DNA from: Macrostomum hystrix
Taxonomy: Eukaryota > Platyhelminthes > Macrostomidae
Direction of reading: 5' to 3'
NCBI GenBank assembly: GCA_950097015.1
Contig: CATNEN010000039.1
Span: 10,076,001 to 10,140,000 of the forward strand
DNA: 64,000 nt
Positions 43,310 through 53,660 of the stretch are shown piece after piece. The translations under genes and the position numbers were made by a program. The notes beneath the pieces were generated by a model. It saw only the letters and a program-made list of their open reading frames with translations, made no database searches and had not been told where the DNA came from. How positions within the stretch are numbered: the first letter of the stretch is position 1; every line of letters begins with the position of its first letter.

Positions 43310-44705
43310 TGCTGGGATTTGTCAAACGGGTTGGTGATTTGTCTAACGGGTTGGGGACTTGTCTAACGGGTTGGTGATTTCTCTAACGGGTTGGGGATTT
43401 GTCTAACAGGTTTGTGATTTGTGAAACGGGTTGGTGATTTGTCTAACGGGTTGGGGATTTTTCTAACGGGTTGGTGATTTGTGAAACCGGTTGGTGATTT
43501 GTCTTACTGGTTGGTGATTTGTTTAACAGGTTGGTGATTTGTCTAATGGGTTGGGGATTCGTCTAACTGGTTGGTGATTTGTCTAACGGATTGGTGATTT
43601 GTCTAACTGGTTGGGGATTTGTGTAACTGGTTGGGGATTTGTCTAACTGGTTGGTGATTTGTCTAACGGGTTGGGGATTTGTCTAACGGGTTGGGGATTT
43701 GTCTAACGGGTTGGTGATTTGTCTAACTGGTTGGGGATTTGTGAAACGGTTGGTGATTTGTCTAACAGGTTGGTGATTTGTCTAATGGGTTGGGGATTCG
43801 TCTAACTGGTTGGTGATTTGTCTAACGGATTGGTGATTTGTCTAACGGGTTGGTGATCTGTCTAACGGGTTGGTGATTTGTCTAACTGGTTGGGGATTTG
43901 TGAAACGGGTTGGTGATTTTTGAAACGGGTTGGTGATTTGTCTAGCTGGTTGGTGATTTGTTTAACAGTTTGGTGATTTGTCCAATGGATTCGTCTAACT
44001 GGTTGGTGATTTGTTTAACAGGTTGGTGATTTGTCTAATGGGTTGGGGATTCGTCTAACTGGTTGGTGATTTGTCTAACGGATTGGTGATTTGTCTAACT
44101 GGTTGGGGATTTGTGAAACGGGTTGGTGATTTTTGAAACGGGTTGGTGATTTGTCTAGCTGGTTGGTGATTTGTTTAACAGTTTGGTGATTTGTCCAATG
44201 GATTCGTCTAACTGGTTGGTGATTTGTCTAACGGATTGGTGATTTGTCTAACTGGTTGGGGATTTGTGAAACGGGTTGGTGATTTGTGTAACGGGTTGGT
44301 GATTTGTCTAATGGTTGGTGATTTGTCCTACTGGTTGGGGATTTGTCTAATGGGTTGGGGATTTGTCTAACTGGTTGGGGATTTGTCTAATGGGTTGGGG
44401 ATTTGTCTAACTGGTTGGGGATTTGTCTAACTGGTCGGTGATTTGTCTTACTGGTCGGTGATTTGTCTAACTGGTCGGTGATTTGTCTAACTGGTTGGTG
44501 ATTCGTCTAACGGGTTGGTGATTTGTCTAACTGGTTGGTGATTTGTCTAACGGGTTGGTGATTCGTCTATCTGGTTGGTGATTTGTCTAACGGGTTGGTG
44601 ATTCGTCTAACTGGTTGTTGATTTGTGTAACGGGTTGGTGATTCGTCTAACTGGTTGGTGATTTGTCTAACGGGTTGGTGATTTGTCTAACTGGTTGGTG
44701 ATTAC
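43310..44705 (+). repeat. 20-bp minisatellite downstream of paralogue A
   Basis: About 69 units of GGTTGGTGATTTGTCTAACG. Variation is confined to a few positions (CGG/CTGG, TGATT/GGATT, TCTAA/TGAAA). Longer blocks are duplicated inside (for example around 43960-44080 and 44170-44240). The same array follows paralogue B. Confidence 0.97.
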
Positions 44706-44724
44706 ACCGAGTTGGTGCCGGGTA

Positions 44725-45190
44725 GTGTTGGTCCTCACAGAGAGTGACTGTCCTTCTTTAACTGGTCCTCACAGACAGTGACTGTCCTTCTTTAACTGGT
44801 ACTCACAGACAGTGACTGTCCTTCTTTAACTGGTCCTCACAGACAGTGACTGTCCTTCTTTAACTGGTCCTCACAGACAGTGACTGTCCTTCTTTAACTG
44901 GTCCTCACAGACAGTGACTGTCCTTCTTTAACTGGTCCTCACAGACAGTGACTGTCCTTCTTTAACTGGTCCTCACAGACAGTGACTGTCCTTCTTTAAC
45001 TGGTCCTCACAGACAGTGACTGTCCTTCTTTAACTGGTACTCACAGACAGTGACTGCCCTTCTTTTACTGGTCCTCACAGACAGTGACTGTCCTTTTTTA
45101 ACTGGTCCTCACAGACAGTGACTGTCCTTCTTTAACTGGTCCTCACAGACAGTGACTGTCCTTCTTTAACTATTCCTCACAGACAGTTGA
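44725..45190 (+). repeat. 34-bp satellite, second array
   Basis: About 13 units of the same family as 38160-40857, directly following the 20-bp array. Confidence 0.95.
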
Positions 45191-45893
45191 AGAGTTTTGT
45201 GTGTTGATCAGACACACGAAACTCCCAGTTCTAGACAATGGGGAACAATTGCCAAGGGATTTATAACAGTCACGTAACACTTACTGCAATTGCTTCTTGT
45301 TCCTTTGTAGTGAGTAGTTCGTAGCCTTTGGTCTTCGACAGCCGGCGGTTCTTCTTATCCTTGTTCTGGTCGACCGTGAGGTTTCGAGTCTGTGTTTCTT
45401 GAGTCTTTGTAGTCTTGTCTTCTTTGTCTTCTTGGCAGCTGCTTGAGTTTGTCTGTTGGTCAATAAATGACGAGAGCGAATCAGATTACTTGTCGGTTTC
45501 CTCGAGCTCGGAATTCACAATAGAAACGTGCGCCCTAGTGAACAATTGAAATCTCTCGTGTATATCTCTAATAGGTCCTCCTGAAGGGCGTCTTCTTCGT
45601 TACCTCCGAAGGATAACGTACGGATAACTCAAATCAAATCAATCAATAATCCTCTAGGAATGTATCCTAGGAAACAAGGAGGCCTTTCTCAAATGTATCG
45701 ACGATATGTGGCTCTCGTAAACTTAGTTCAATTCAACAACGATTGCTAGCAATAAATTACTGTCTAGTAAAGCGCTTACCACTTGTCCTTCCCTCAGAGA
45801 GGAGTCCTCTTCTTCGTAAGGTGTTTTGAAGTCCGGCGCACCGCTCCGAGTCTGAATTTTTAGCTCGGATTTTCGCTTGTATTTATAGTAAAA
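45191..45893. other. Flank of the Helitron, unclassified
   Basis: It starts with a hairpin (GTTTTGTGTGT...ACACACGAAAC, about 45194-45222). AATAAA lies at about 45462. It may be the decayed LTR or end of the retroelement whose pol lies right of the Helitron. No gene is supported. Confidence 0.35.
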
Positions 45894-46130
45894 CTAGCTT
45901 TTTTTGCCCGTTGTTTTTGGGGCAGAAATTTAAAGCAAAGCAGTAAGCAATTCACGTCTCTGTAATAACTTTATAGTGAAGGTCACCATTTATTTATTTA
46001 CTGCATTAATGAAAAGTGAAGAGTTTGTTTAAGGGCGTTTTAAGTAAAAAATAAGTGAAAAGTTTGCCCAAACAGCCCCCTCTTGATTACTTCTTTAGAA
46101 ACATGTCTCTTAGCCACTCCTCTATACAGT

Positions 46131-46505
46131 CAGTGGCAGATCCAGGAATTTTGTTTTGGGGCGGTCTGTCAGGGGAGCGCCATGAGAATCACAGAGGGGG
46201 TGCCAGCGGCCGAAAAAGGGCGCCAGGAGCCAAGAAAGGGCGCCAGCGGCTGAAAAACGGGAGCCAGCGGCTGAAAAAGGGGAGCCAGCGGCTGAAAAAG
46301 GGGCGCCAGCGGCCGAAAAAGGGCGCCAGGAGCCAAGAAAGGGCGCCAGCGGCTGAAAAACGGGAGCCAGCGGCTGAAAAAGGGGCGCCAGCGACCGAAA
46401 AGGGGCGCCAGCGACCGAAAATTTCTGGTGGGGGCATCTTATTCCCATGATTAAAATTTAGGGGGGCGACTGCCCCCCCGCCCCCCCCCCCTAAATCTGC
46501 CTCTG
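46131..46505. mobile_element. hAT-type MITE 1, 375 bp, nested in Helitron
   Basis: Ends CAGTGGCAGATCCAGG and (reverse complement) CAGAGGCAGATTTAGG match at 13 of 16 positions. A perfect 8-bp target duplication TATACAGT lies at 46123-46130 and 46506-46513. No transposase. The centre (about 46195-46425) is an approximately 21-bp tandem array of GGCGCCAGCGGCTGAAAAAG-type units. Confidence 0.92.
46195..46425 (+). repeat. About 21-bp minisatellite inside MITE 1
   Basis: About 10 to 11 units alternating between GGCGCCAGCGGCTGAAAAAG and GGAGCCAGCGGCTGAAAAAC forms. The frames across it (both strands) are artefacts. Confidence 0.9.
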
Positions 46506-46657
46506 TATACAGTATGCATGTACACGCGTATACATAAAGAAAATAGCCATGGCATAACAATAACAATGTCAAAGAAACAAAATTAAACTGCTTCAGAGTT
46601 CAGAGTTAGACAGGTCAAGGTCAATTCGTGACTACTTTTCTATTAATTGCTTGCGAG

Positions 46658-47359
46658 TCACCTCAAGGCCTGGGGATACACCACATTCTTCGTTCTTCCC
46701 CTTGGTGCGAAAATGAATAGGCCAGCTGGAGTTCCAACACGGGAGCAGGCGACATAAAGCTGCCCATGCGAGAAGCAAGGAGTCTCCAGGTTGATGCCAG
46801 CCACCTTCAGCGACTGTCCCTGAGCCTTGTTAATAGTCATCGCAAAGCACACTCTCACAGGGAACTGCAGTCGCTTGAACTGAAATGGCAGGTCCGTGGG
46901 GATAATTGGAATCCGGGGAACGAACACAGACTCTCCTCTGCCAGATCCAGTCATTATCGTGGCCTCAATCACGTGTGGGAAGAGCCGCCTGACTATCAGT
47001 CTGGTGCCGTTACACAGCCTTGGCGCATTCAGGTTGCGGAGGAGCATAATTGGTGCCCCAACTTTCAGCTGCAAGTTGTGCGATGGAGTTCCAGGAGGAT
47101 CTAGAGAGTTCAGAAACTCAACAGGATACTCCACAGCGGTGTCATCAGTCAACGTTGTATCAATTGACTTGTAGGTGAAAACTGCACCTGGCAACTCCTG
47201 AAGCAGTTGGTAGTTAATTTCGTTGGCGGCATCATTTCTAGGACACAGAATTGCCCTCTCTGACAGCCAGTCAACGCCAGCCTCTCTCTTTCTTCTATCC
47301 CAGGCTGGCTGGAGAGAAATATCGACCGGAGAGCCCTGCGCACTGGGACGCCACCGCAC
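46658..47359 (-). pseudogene. Helitron helicase, C-terminal part
   Basis: SF1 PIF1-family helicase domain of Helitron Rep/Hel proteins, which unwinds DNA for rolling-circle transposition. Seen are ERAILCPRNDAANEIN, LKVGAPIMLLRNL, CNGTRLIVRRL, FAMTINKAQGQSL (motif V/VI region) and GQLYVACSRVG, in the correct order and without an internal stop over 233 residues. The Walker A and B motifs, Rep nuclease and N-terminal zinc region are absent because the frame is fused at about 47360 to Helitron 5' terminal sequence. Confidence 0.93.
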
Positions 47360-47947
47360 TCACCGCACTCAGTCTCAGTGCTGCTTGGGGGCCAGTAGAC
47401 AGTCTAGGGGTTTGGGCTGTGTACATTCACGGCTTGAAATACAATGTACAGTCTGGGGCTTCGGCGCCCGGGGAAGGGAGGGGGTGGCTGTAATAAAATT
47501 TGGCCCGCAGAGTGGCGGAGGGGAGTTGGGGTGGCTGTCCTCGGAAAACAAAAAGTGACTCACTTTGAGATGATGCAGCTTTGCTCTGGATTGAGTAGAG
47601 ATGTTCAAAATTGACAGCATTGTTGGAAAACATGTAAAGTGTAAGTGGATCAAATTTGGAGAAAATCTAACAAAGTGGGGCGACGATATGTCGAATTGAG
47701 TGATTTTTTGACGATTTTTGAGCAGTTTTTTGCACTTTTGAGCAGGAAGGAAATGATTTTTCGGGAATTTGAGTAGCCTATTGCACTCAGCGTAGGTGGT
47801 TTTAGGTATGTGCAAAGTTTGGTGCGATTTGGTTGAGCGGTTTCGGCGTCTATAAAGACAAAAGGTTGCACACACACACACAGACAGAGTTTTCACACGC
47901 ACGCACTCAGTCTCAGTGCTGCTTGGGGGCCAGTAGACAGTCAAGGG

Positions 47948-48845
47948 CAGGGGTAGGCAAACTTATTTGCTGGCGGGCCAAAGAGAGAACCTAAAAGACG
48001 ACAGCGGGCCGCATTGACTGTATAAATATGAGATAGGGGAGAGATAAGACACGGGAGAGATTAGACACGCGAGAGATTAGACACGGGAGAGATGAGACAG
48101 GGGAGAGATTAGACACGGGAGAGATGAGACACAGGAGAGATTAGACACGGGAGAGATGAGACACAGAAGAGATGAGACACGGGAGAGATGAGACACGGGA
48201 GAGATGAGACACGGAAGAGATTAGACACGGGAGAGATGAGACACAGAAGAGATGAGACACGGGAGAGATGAGACACAGAAGAGATGAGACACGGAAGAGA
48301 TGAGACACGGGAGAGATGAGACACGGAAGAGATGAGACACTGGAGAGATGAGACACGGGTAAGATAAGACAGTGGAGAGATGAGACACTGGAGAGATGAG
48401 ACACGGGAGAGATGAGACACGGAAGAGATGAGACACGGGAGAGATGAGACACGGGAGAGATGAGACACTGGAGAGATGAGACACTGGAGAGATGAGACAC
48501 GGGTAAGATAAGACAGTGGAGAGATGAGACACGGGAGAGATGAGACACGGGAGAGATGAGACACGGAAGAGATGGGACACGGGAGAGATGAGACACGGGA
48601 GAGATGAGACACTGGAGAGATGAGACACGGGAGAGATGAGACACTGGAGAGATGAGACACTGGAGAGATGAGACACGGGTAAGATAAGACAGTGGAGAGA
48701 TAAGACACTGGAGAGATGAGACACGGGAGGGATTAGACCGAGAAAGATGAAACAGGACACTGTAGATGTCAGAGGGGGCAACGGGCCGGATTTGGGAGCT
48801 TCGAGGGCCGCATCTGGCCCGCGGGCCGGAGTTTGCCGACCCCTG
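47948..48845. mobile_element. hAT-type MITE 2, 898 bp, nested in Helitron
   Basis: TIR CAGGGGTAGGCAAACT (47948-47963) matches the reverse complement of 48830-48845 at 15 of 16 bases. Flanks GTCAAGGG (47940-47947) and GTCTAGGG (48846-48853) form an 8-bp target duplication with one change. The undisturbed site GTCTAGGG is preserved in Helitron duplicate 1 at 47402-47409. The interior is GGCCCGC-rich ends around a 16-bp minisatellite. Confidence 0.93.
48020..48735 (+). repeat. 16-bp minisatellite inside MITE 2
   Basis: About 44 units of GAGACACGGGAGAGAT with GGAAGAGAT, CTGGAGAGAT and GGGTAAGATAAGACAGTG variants in repeated blocks. A short run of the same unit reappears at 53592-53660. Confidence 0.95.
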
Positions 48846-49464
48846 GTCTAGGGGTTTGGGCTATGTACATTCACGGCTTGAAATACAATGTACAGTCTGG
48901 GGTTCCGGCGCCCGGGGAAGGGAGGGGGTGGCTGTAATAAAATTTGGCCCGCAGAGTGGCGGAGGGGAGTTGGGGTGGCTGTCCTCGGAAAACAAAAAGT
49001 GACTCACTTTGAGATGATGCAGCTTTGCTCTGGATTGAGTAGAGATGTTCAAAATTGACAGCATTGTTGGAAAACATGTAAAGTGTAAGTGGATCAAATT
49101 TGGAGAAAATCTGACAAAGTGGGGCGACGATATGTCGAATTGAGTGATTTTTTGACGATTTTGAGCAGTTTTTTGCACTTTTGAGCAGGAAGGAAATGAT
49201 TTTTCGGGAATTTGAGTAGCCTATTGCACTCAGCGTAGGTGGTTTTAGGTATGTGCAAAGTTTGGTGCGATTTGGTTGAGCGGTTTCGGCGTCTATAAAG
49301 ACAAAAGGTTGCACACAGACAGACAGACAGACAGACAGAGTTTTCACTTTTATATATATAGATTTTGGGGGAAAACCGGTTCTACTACCGGGTGTTTACA
49401 TTGGGCATACATGTTTGCACAGTGAGGTCAGACTTGTTTGATCAGCTGCGTTTTGGGGCTTTTT

Positions 49465-49583
49465 CAGGTGAACATTACCATATTTGGAATATTGTGTAAA
49501 TACAGATGCAGAAACTGATGAGTCATAATTGTTTGGTTTACCATATTTGAAATTCAAGCAAATACAGCTGTCAAGAACCGGTT
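49465..49583. repeat. About 120-bp direct repeat, left copy
   Basis: It starts TTTTCAGGTGAACATTACCA and ends AAGAACCGGTTCTC. It is nearly identical to 53028-53152, with the decayed gypsy pol between the two. They could be LTR remnants or an older repeat flanking the element. Confidence 0.8.
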
Positions 49584-49688
49584 CTCTGGTTGTGCAGTGC
49601 AGTTTAGACAGACTTTATGCCCCCATTCGCATACTGGAACCAGATCTAGGCGTTCGTCGAGGCAGATGGGGCACAACTCTCGATTCAT
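49554..49688 (-). pseudogene. RING-like zinc-finger fragment
   Basis: A 44-residue frame starting MNRELCPICLDERL and continuing with a C...H..C..C spacing (VCEWGHKVCLNC) typical of the first half of a RING finger (E3 ubiquitin ligase domain). It ends inside the 120-bp direct repeat, so it is a truncated copy. It resembles the larger RING-like frame at 49909-50353. Confidence 0.55.
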
Positions 49689-49908
49689 CTGTTGAAATGT
49701 TTTAATAATATTCTGATTCAGAGTTATTATACTGGTATGTTTCTTGAGGTGGTAGTATATATGATAGATCCTCGTTTCGCAAAATTAGTGTGGGGAGAAT
49801 TGTACAGAAAATGGGACAGGGATGAAGATTCATGTCATCGACAAGATTAAACAGTTTTTGTGCAATATCATGTGTGGACAATTGTCGAAGCTGAGAGCCG
49901 TATTGCAA

Positions 49909-50353
49909 TTAGTATCGTACAATGTTATTACGCGTTTTGTGAGCAATTCGTGGTATAGACCATGCTTTTAGAAGTTGAATTATCTTATTAGAGGAAAAAA
50001 TAGTATAGGTAAATAGATGAAGTTGGTAACCATAATTTGGTTTAATACGCACAAGTTTGTTACAAATCATGAATAGTGGGGTATTATTGCAAACAGGACA
50101 TTGGAAAATGGCTCGATAGGCAAACTTCTTCATGCATTGCGGACACATAAAATGTTGGTTTTGACAGTATTGTACAGTTCGCCATTAGTTACATATCATA
50201 CATTGGCTTAGATTTCCACGGCACAGAGGACAGTTTTTTAATGGTTTTGTTGTAGTGTGCGAGGCTTAAGCAAGAACCGCAAACATGGTGCTTATTGACA
50301 CATATACATGGTAGTTTACATGAGAATTCTTCAAGACAGACAGGACAGTCCAT
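49909..50353 (-). pseudogene. RING/Cys-rich accessory frame of the retroelement
   Basis: From 50353 the minus strand reads MDCPVCLEEFSCKLPC and an H..C..C continuation like a C3HC4 RING finger. In another frame it continues with CPLCRG, an internal stop, then further Cys pairs (MCPQCMKK, FQCPVCNN). The pieces line up as one protein broken by at least one frameshift and one stop. It lies just downstream of integrase in the same orientation, where retroelements sometimes carry a third reading frame. Confidence 0.55.
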
Positions 50354-50499
50354 GGTAGTGTTTGCGAAAATTGTGTGGGCGTTTGCAGAGAGCAGAGGTT
50401 TAGTCGCCTTTTACGACAAGCTTGAGAAGCTGTAGTGCTATTCTTAATCCCGGTCACTACACGGGGAACAATAAACGAGTAATTTAACGAGGGCGTAGG

Positions 50500-53020
50500 T
50501 TATACGTAGCTCGTATGATTATTTGGTGGTATGTTTGTGGTTTGTCTCTCGGCATGTGCTGTTGCAATGTGCGTGTTTGTTGTTTTTGTGTGGTCTGGAT
50601 TCTGTAACGTTGGAAGGAATGTAGTGTCCTTAGTGGTGCGTTTTAAACGTTGAATGTGAACATAGAACTGAGGTTGATGTGGATCCTGGATATTTGCAAG
50701 GCATGCTGTTGTTACGGATATCAGTGCTGTTACACGGAAAGGTCCTTTGTATTTGAAGGCATGTTTGTGCGTATGCTGTGCCGGGTAGTGTAGGTAGACG
50801 ATATCTCCCACTTGTAAAGTAGATGCATGATTACTTGTTGTAGGTACGGTAGATTGATTGTCGAGATTATGTTTTGCAATTTGCCATGCTAGGTGTAATT
50901 GAGAAGTGAACTTTTGTAGCGTCGTCGGCGTGTCAACATATTGAGATGGCAGTAATTTCTGAACTAATAGGTTCGGTGGTTGAAAGTCTCGAGAGAACAT
51001 CAGAAAGAATGGTATGTTGTCTGTTGAGCGATGAACTGCGCTGTTGTAGGCCATTGTCACTGATTGTATGTAGGTAATCCAATCTTCAGGTTGTTTATAG
51101 ACAAAGTGTGTCAACATTTTATGTAGGTTTCTGTGAAATCTTTCGACGAGGTTTGCTTTTGGATTATATGTCGAGGTGAATATCTGTTGAATATTTAGTA
51201 GTTTGGCGGCCTGTTGAAATAATTGCGATGTGAATTGTGTGCCATTGTCAGATGTTAGCGTCTTAGGGGTTCCGAATTTGCAGATAATTTCATTATAGAA
51301 GGCCATTGCTACTGTTGTCGCTGTGATGTCAGGTATCGGAATGGCAACGGCGAATTTCGAGAAAACATCCAAGGCTGTAAGAATGTAGTTGTAGTCGATA
51401 GAGTGTTGTCGAGCAGGTGGTAGTGGTCCGGTAATGTCAATTGACACTGTGTCCCATGTAGTTGTCTTCGGCACTGATTGGAGTTCAGGTTTTTGTCGTC
51501 TTCCGATTTTTGTTGAAGCACATGAGTGACATTGTATGCAGTACTTGCGAATGTCTAAATTCATTATTGGCCAAAAATAGAATTGGACTCTCTATGGATT
51601 GTTTTCTTGGCGGATAAGTGTCCGGCTAATGGACTATCATGGAGTTCGTGTAGGATCGCTGAACGGAATGTGTATGGTAGGTACAGTCGCGGAATATTGT
51701 TGTACACCCAGTAGAGTGCGAATTCTCTGAAAACTAGACTATTTTTGTGTTTTCGTAAGAATTGTTTTTCGATTTTTGCGAGTTCTTTTTCCGTTTCTTC
51801 TGTATCTTCTTGTATGGCTTTGTAAAAGGAATCGTCTTGTTGTGCTTTCAACAAGTCTTTTATGGTTGGAATTGGATGAACTGCATTGATCTCGTATGTT
51901 CTGGACAGTGCATCAGCGGCTTTATTCATTGGCCCTGGTTTGTAAACCAGGTGAAAGTTGTAGTCCTGTATTTTGAGGACCATTCGGATAAGTCTATTGT
52001 TCGTCTGTCCTTTTGTTTTAACAACATGAGTCAGCGGTGCATGATCTGTGCGAATGATAGTTGGCAGTGGTGATCCATAGATTTAGTAATGGAATTGTCG
52101 AAGAGCAAACAGAACAGCTAGTAGTTCTCGTTCAGTGGCTGACCATTTTGTTTCGTTTGGTCTTAGCGCTCTGCTGATGTAAGTAATCGGTTTTTCTTTC
52201 TTTGGTTCCATTTCCTGAAGTAGTACGGCTCCTAATCCGCTTCCTGATGCGTCTGTTTCTATGATAAAAGGTTTGCGGAAGTTCGGGTGTTTGAGAAGAG
52301 CATCACTAGTTAGTTGTTGTTTGATTCTATCGAAACTTTCCTGTTGTTCCGCTTTCCAGTTGTCTTCTTTCCACTTTGGAATTTTTAGTATAATGGTTCG
52401 TACAAGGGTTTAGCCGTTTGTGCAAAGTTAGGTAGGAATTTTCGGAAAAATTGTGCTAGTCCAAGGAACGACTGCAGTTTGGTAATTGAAGTAGGTTTCG
52501 GGAACTTCTTGACCTTGTGGACGTTATTTGGGTGTGGTGATATGCCTCGTGATGAAACGTGATGTCCAAGATGTCGGACCGAATCTCTGCAAAATTTACA
52601 TTTTGTAGGTTGCAGTTTTAGACCTTGTTGTCGGAGTAAGAAGAGAGCTTGTTCCATGACTTTTACTAGTTGTTCGAAGTTATTTCCAAAGGCAAGGATA
52701 TCATCAACATAGTGAAGCAGATTTGTACATCCGGCTAGCACATAGGCTGTAAGACGGCTCATTGTTGCTGGTGAGTTGGAGATTCCCATTGGACTTCTCT
52801 GATACGCGAAAACTTCTCCTTTATAAGTTTTGAAGGCAGTGTATTGTTTTGACTCTTCTTCGAGTTCGATTTGCTAGAATCCATGTCGTAGGTCAAATAC
52901 GGTGAAAAGCGTCGCCGTATTGAGTCGTGCTAGCAGTTCTGAGATTTTTGGTAGACTTTGTTGATCTGTGGGAATGAACTTATTTAGGACTCGGAAATCA
53001 CAGACGAGACGTCTTTCGTT
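50500..53020 (-). pseudogene. pol: Gypsy-type (Ty3) retrotransposon pol, decayed
   Basis: Minus strand, in order: reverse transcriptase (53020-52385; palm motif YVDD in LLHYVDDILAFG), RNase H (about 52390-51990; ETDASGSGLGAVL, TDHAPL), a linker, the integrase zinc-binding region (about 51700-51540; HELHDSPLAGHL, CIQCHSC) and integrase core (D in SIDITGP, D in TSDNGTQF, E in NLVERFH), to 50500. Domain order RT-RNH-IN identifies Ty3/gypsy. Breaks: in-frame stops at 52874-52876 and 52083-52085, frameshifts near 52390 and 51580. Gag, protease and the RT N-terminus are missing, cut at the 53028 repeat. The second-D to E spacing is one residue shorter than the usual 35. Confidence 0.94.
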
Positions 53021-53027
53021 TGTTTAA

Positions 53028-53152
53028 TTTTCAGGTGAACATTACCATATTGGGAATATTGTGTAAATACAGATGCAGAAACCGATGAGTCATAATTGTT
53101 TGTTTTACCATATTTGGAATTCAAGCAAAAACAGCTGTCAAGAACCGGTTCT
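53028..53152. repeat. About 125-bp direct repeat, right copy
   Basis: Pairs with 49465-49583. The retrotransposon reading frame stops exactly at its left edge. Confidence 0.8.
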
Positions 53153-53289
53153 CCAATTTCATGTCACATGACTGTTTCTAAAAATAGCGCATGACTCATT
53201 CCTAAAAATAGATTAAACGTTGTAGCTAAGGTTTCCTTGTGACATTACTTTAAGTAGCGCGTTAAGCAAAAGCACATTTTTCAACTCTC

Positions 53290-53405
53290 TACACAGTGAC
53301 TGTCCTTCTTAAACTGGTACTCACAGACAGTGACTGTCCTTCTTTACCTGGTCCTCACAGACAGTGACTGTCCTTCTTTAACTGGTCCTCACAGACAGTG
53401 ACGGT
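53290..53405 (+). repeat. 34-bp satellite, third site
   Basis: About 3.5 units of the 38160 family, followed directly by a SINE fragment with the same junction (GACAGTGACGGTC then CACAGATACTG) as at 40850, so satellite and SINE were copied together. Confidence 0.92.
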
Positions 53406-53406
53406 C

Positions 53407-53592
53407 CCACAGATACTGTACGCAGGCACGCACTCACACAGGTGTGTACATCTGCCCTGACTTTCTCATCATCAGGCAGTGTACATTTCACTGTGCCTTG
53501 GAGGTTGGCCCCCAATGGCGTAAATTGCACGACAAGCCCCCAAGCCTTCTCTCCGCGGCTGCACCCCAAATAAATGTGGCCTCGCCGTGGAC
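53407..53592 (-). mobile_element. SINE family 1, 5'-truncated copy
   Basis: Almost identical to 40858-41040 but cut at CCTCGCCGTGG, where a few 16-bp GAGACACGGGAGAGAT-like units (to about 53660) begin. Confidence 0.75.
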
Positions 53593-53660
53593 ATGAGACA
53601 CGGGAGAGATGAGACGGGAGAGATGAGACAGGGGAGAGATGAGACAGGGAGAGATGAGAC

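Larger units (their letters stand above)
47364..49347 (-). repeat. 538-bp tandem duplication of the Helitron 5' end
   Basis: Copy 1 is 47364-47901; copy 2 starts at 47902 with the same CGCACTCAGTCTCAGTGCTG and continues to about 49347, interrupted by MITE 2. The copies differ at only a few positions, so the duplication is recent. The terminal TCTATATATA exists only once, at 49362. Confidence 0.9.
45894..49362 (-). mobile_element. Helitron, internally deleted, with exact ends
   Basis: Rolling-circle transposon on the minus strand. The 5' end at 49362 begins TCTATATATATAAAAGTG, a start seen in many animal Helitrons. The 3' end is CTAG (45897-45894), preceded by a hairpin with stem TGCCC/GGGCA (45905-45909 and 45920-45924). 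The flanking bases are A before TC and T after CTAG, the Helitron insertion rule. Inside are the C-terminal helicase part, a 538-bp tandem duplication of the 5' region (47364-47901; second copy from 47902) and two later hAT-type insertions. Rep and the helicase N-terminus are missing, so it is non-autonomous. Confidence 0.92.

Noticed and set aside
46055-46450. 131-codon basic protein
   Set aside because: Entirely within hAT MITE 1 and its internal array.
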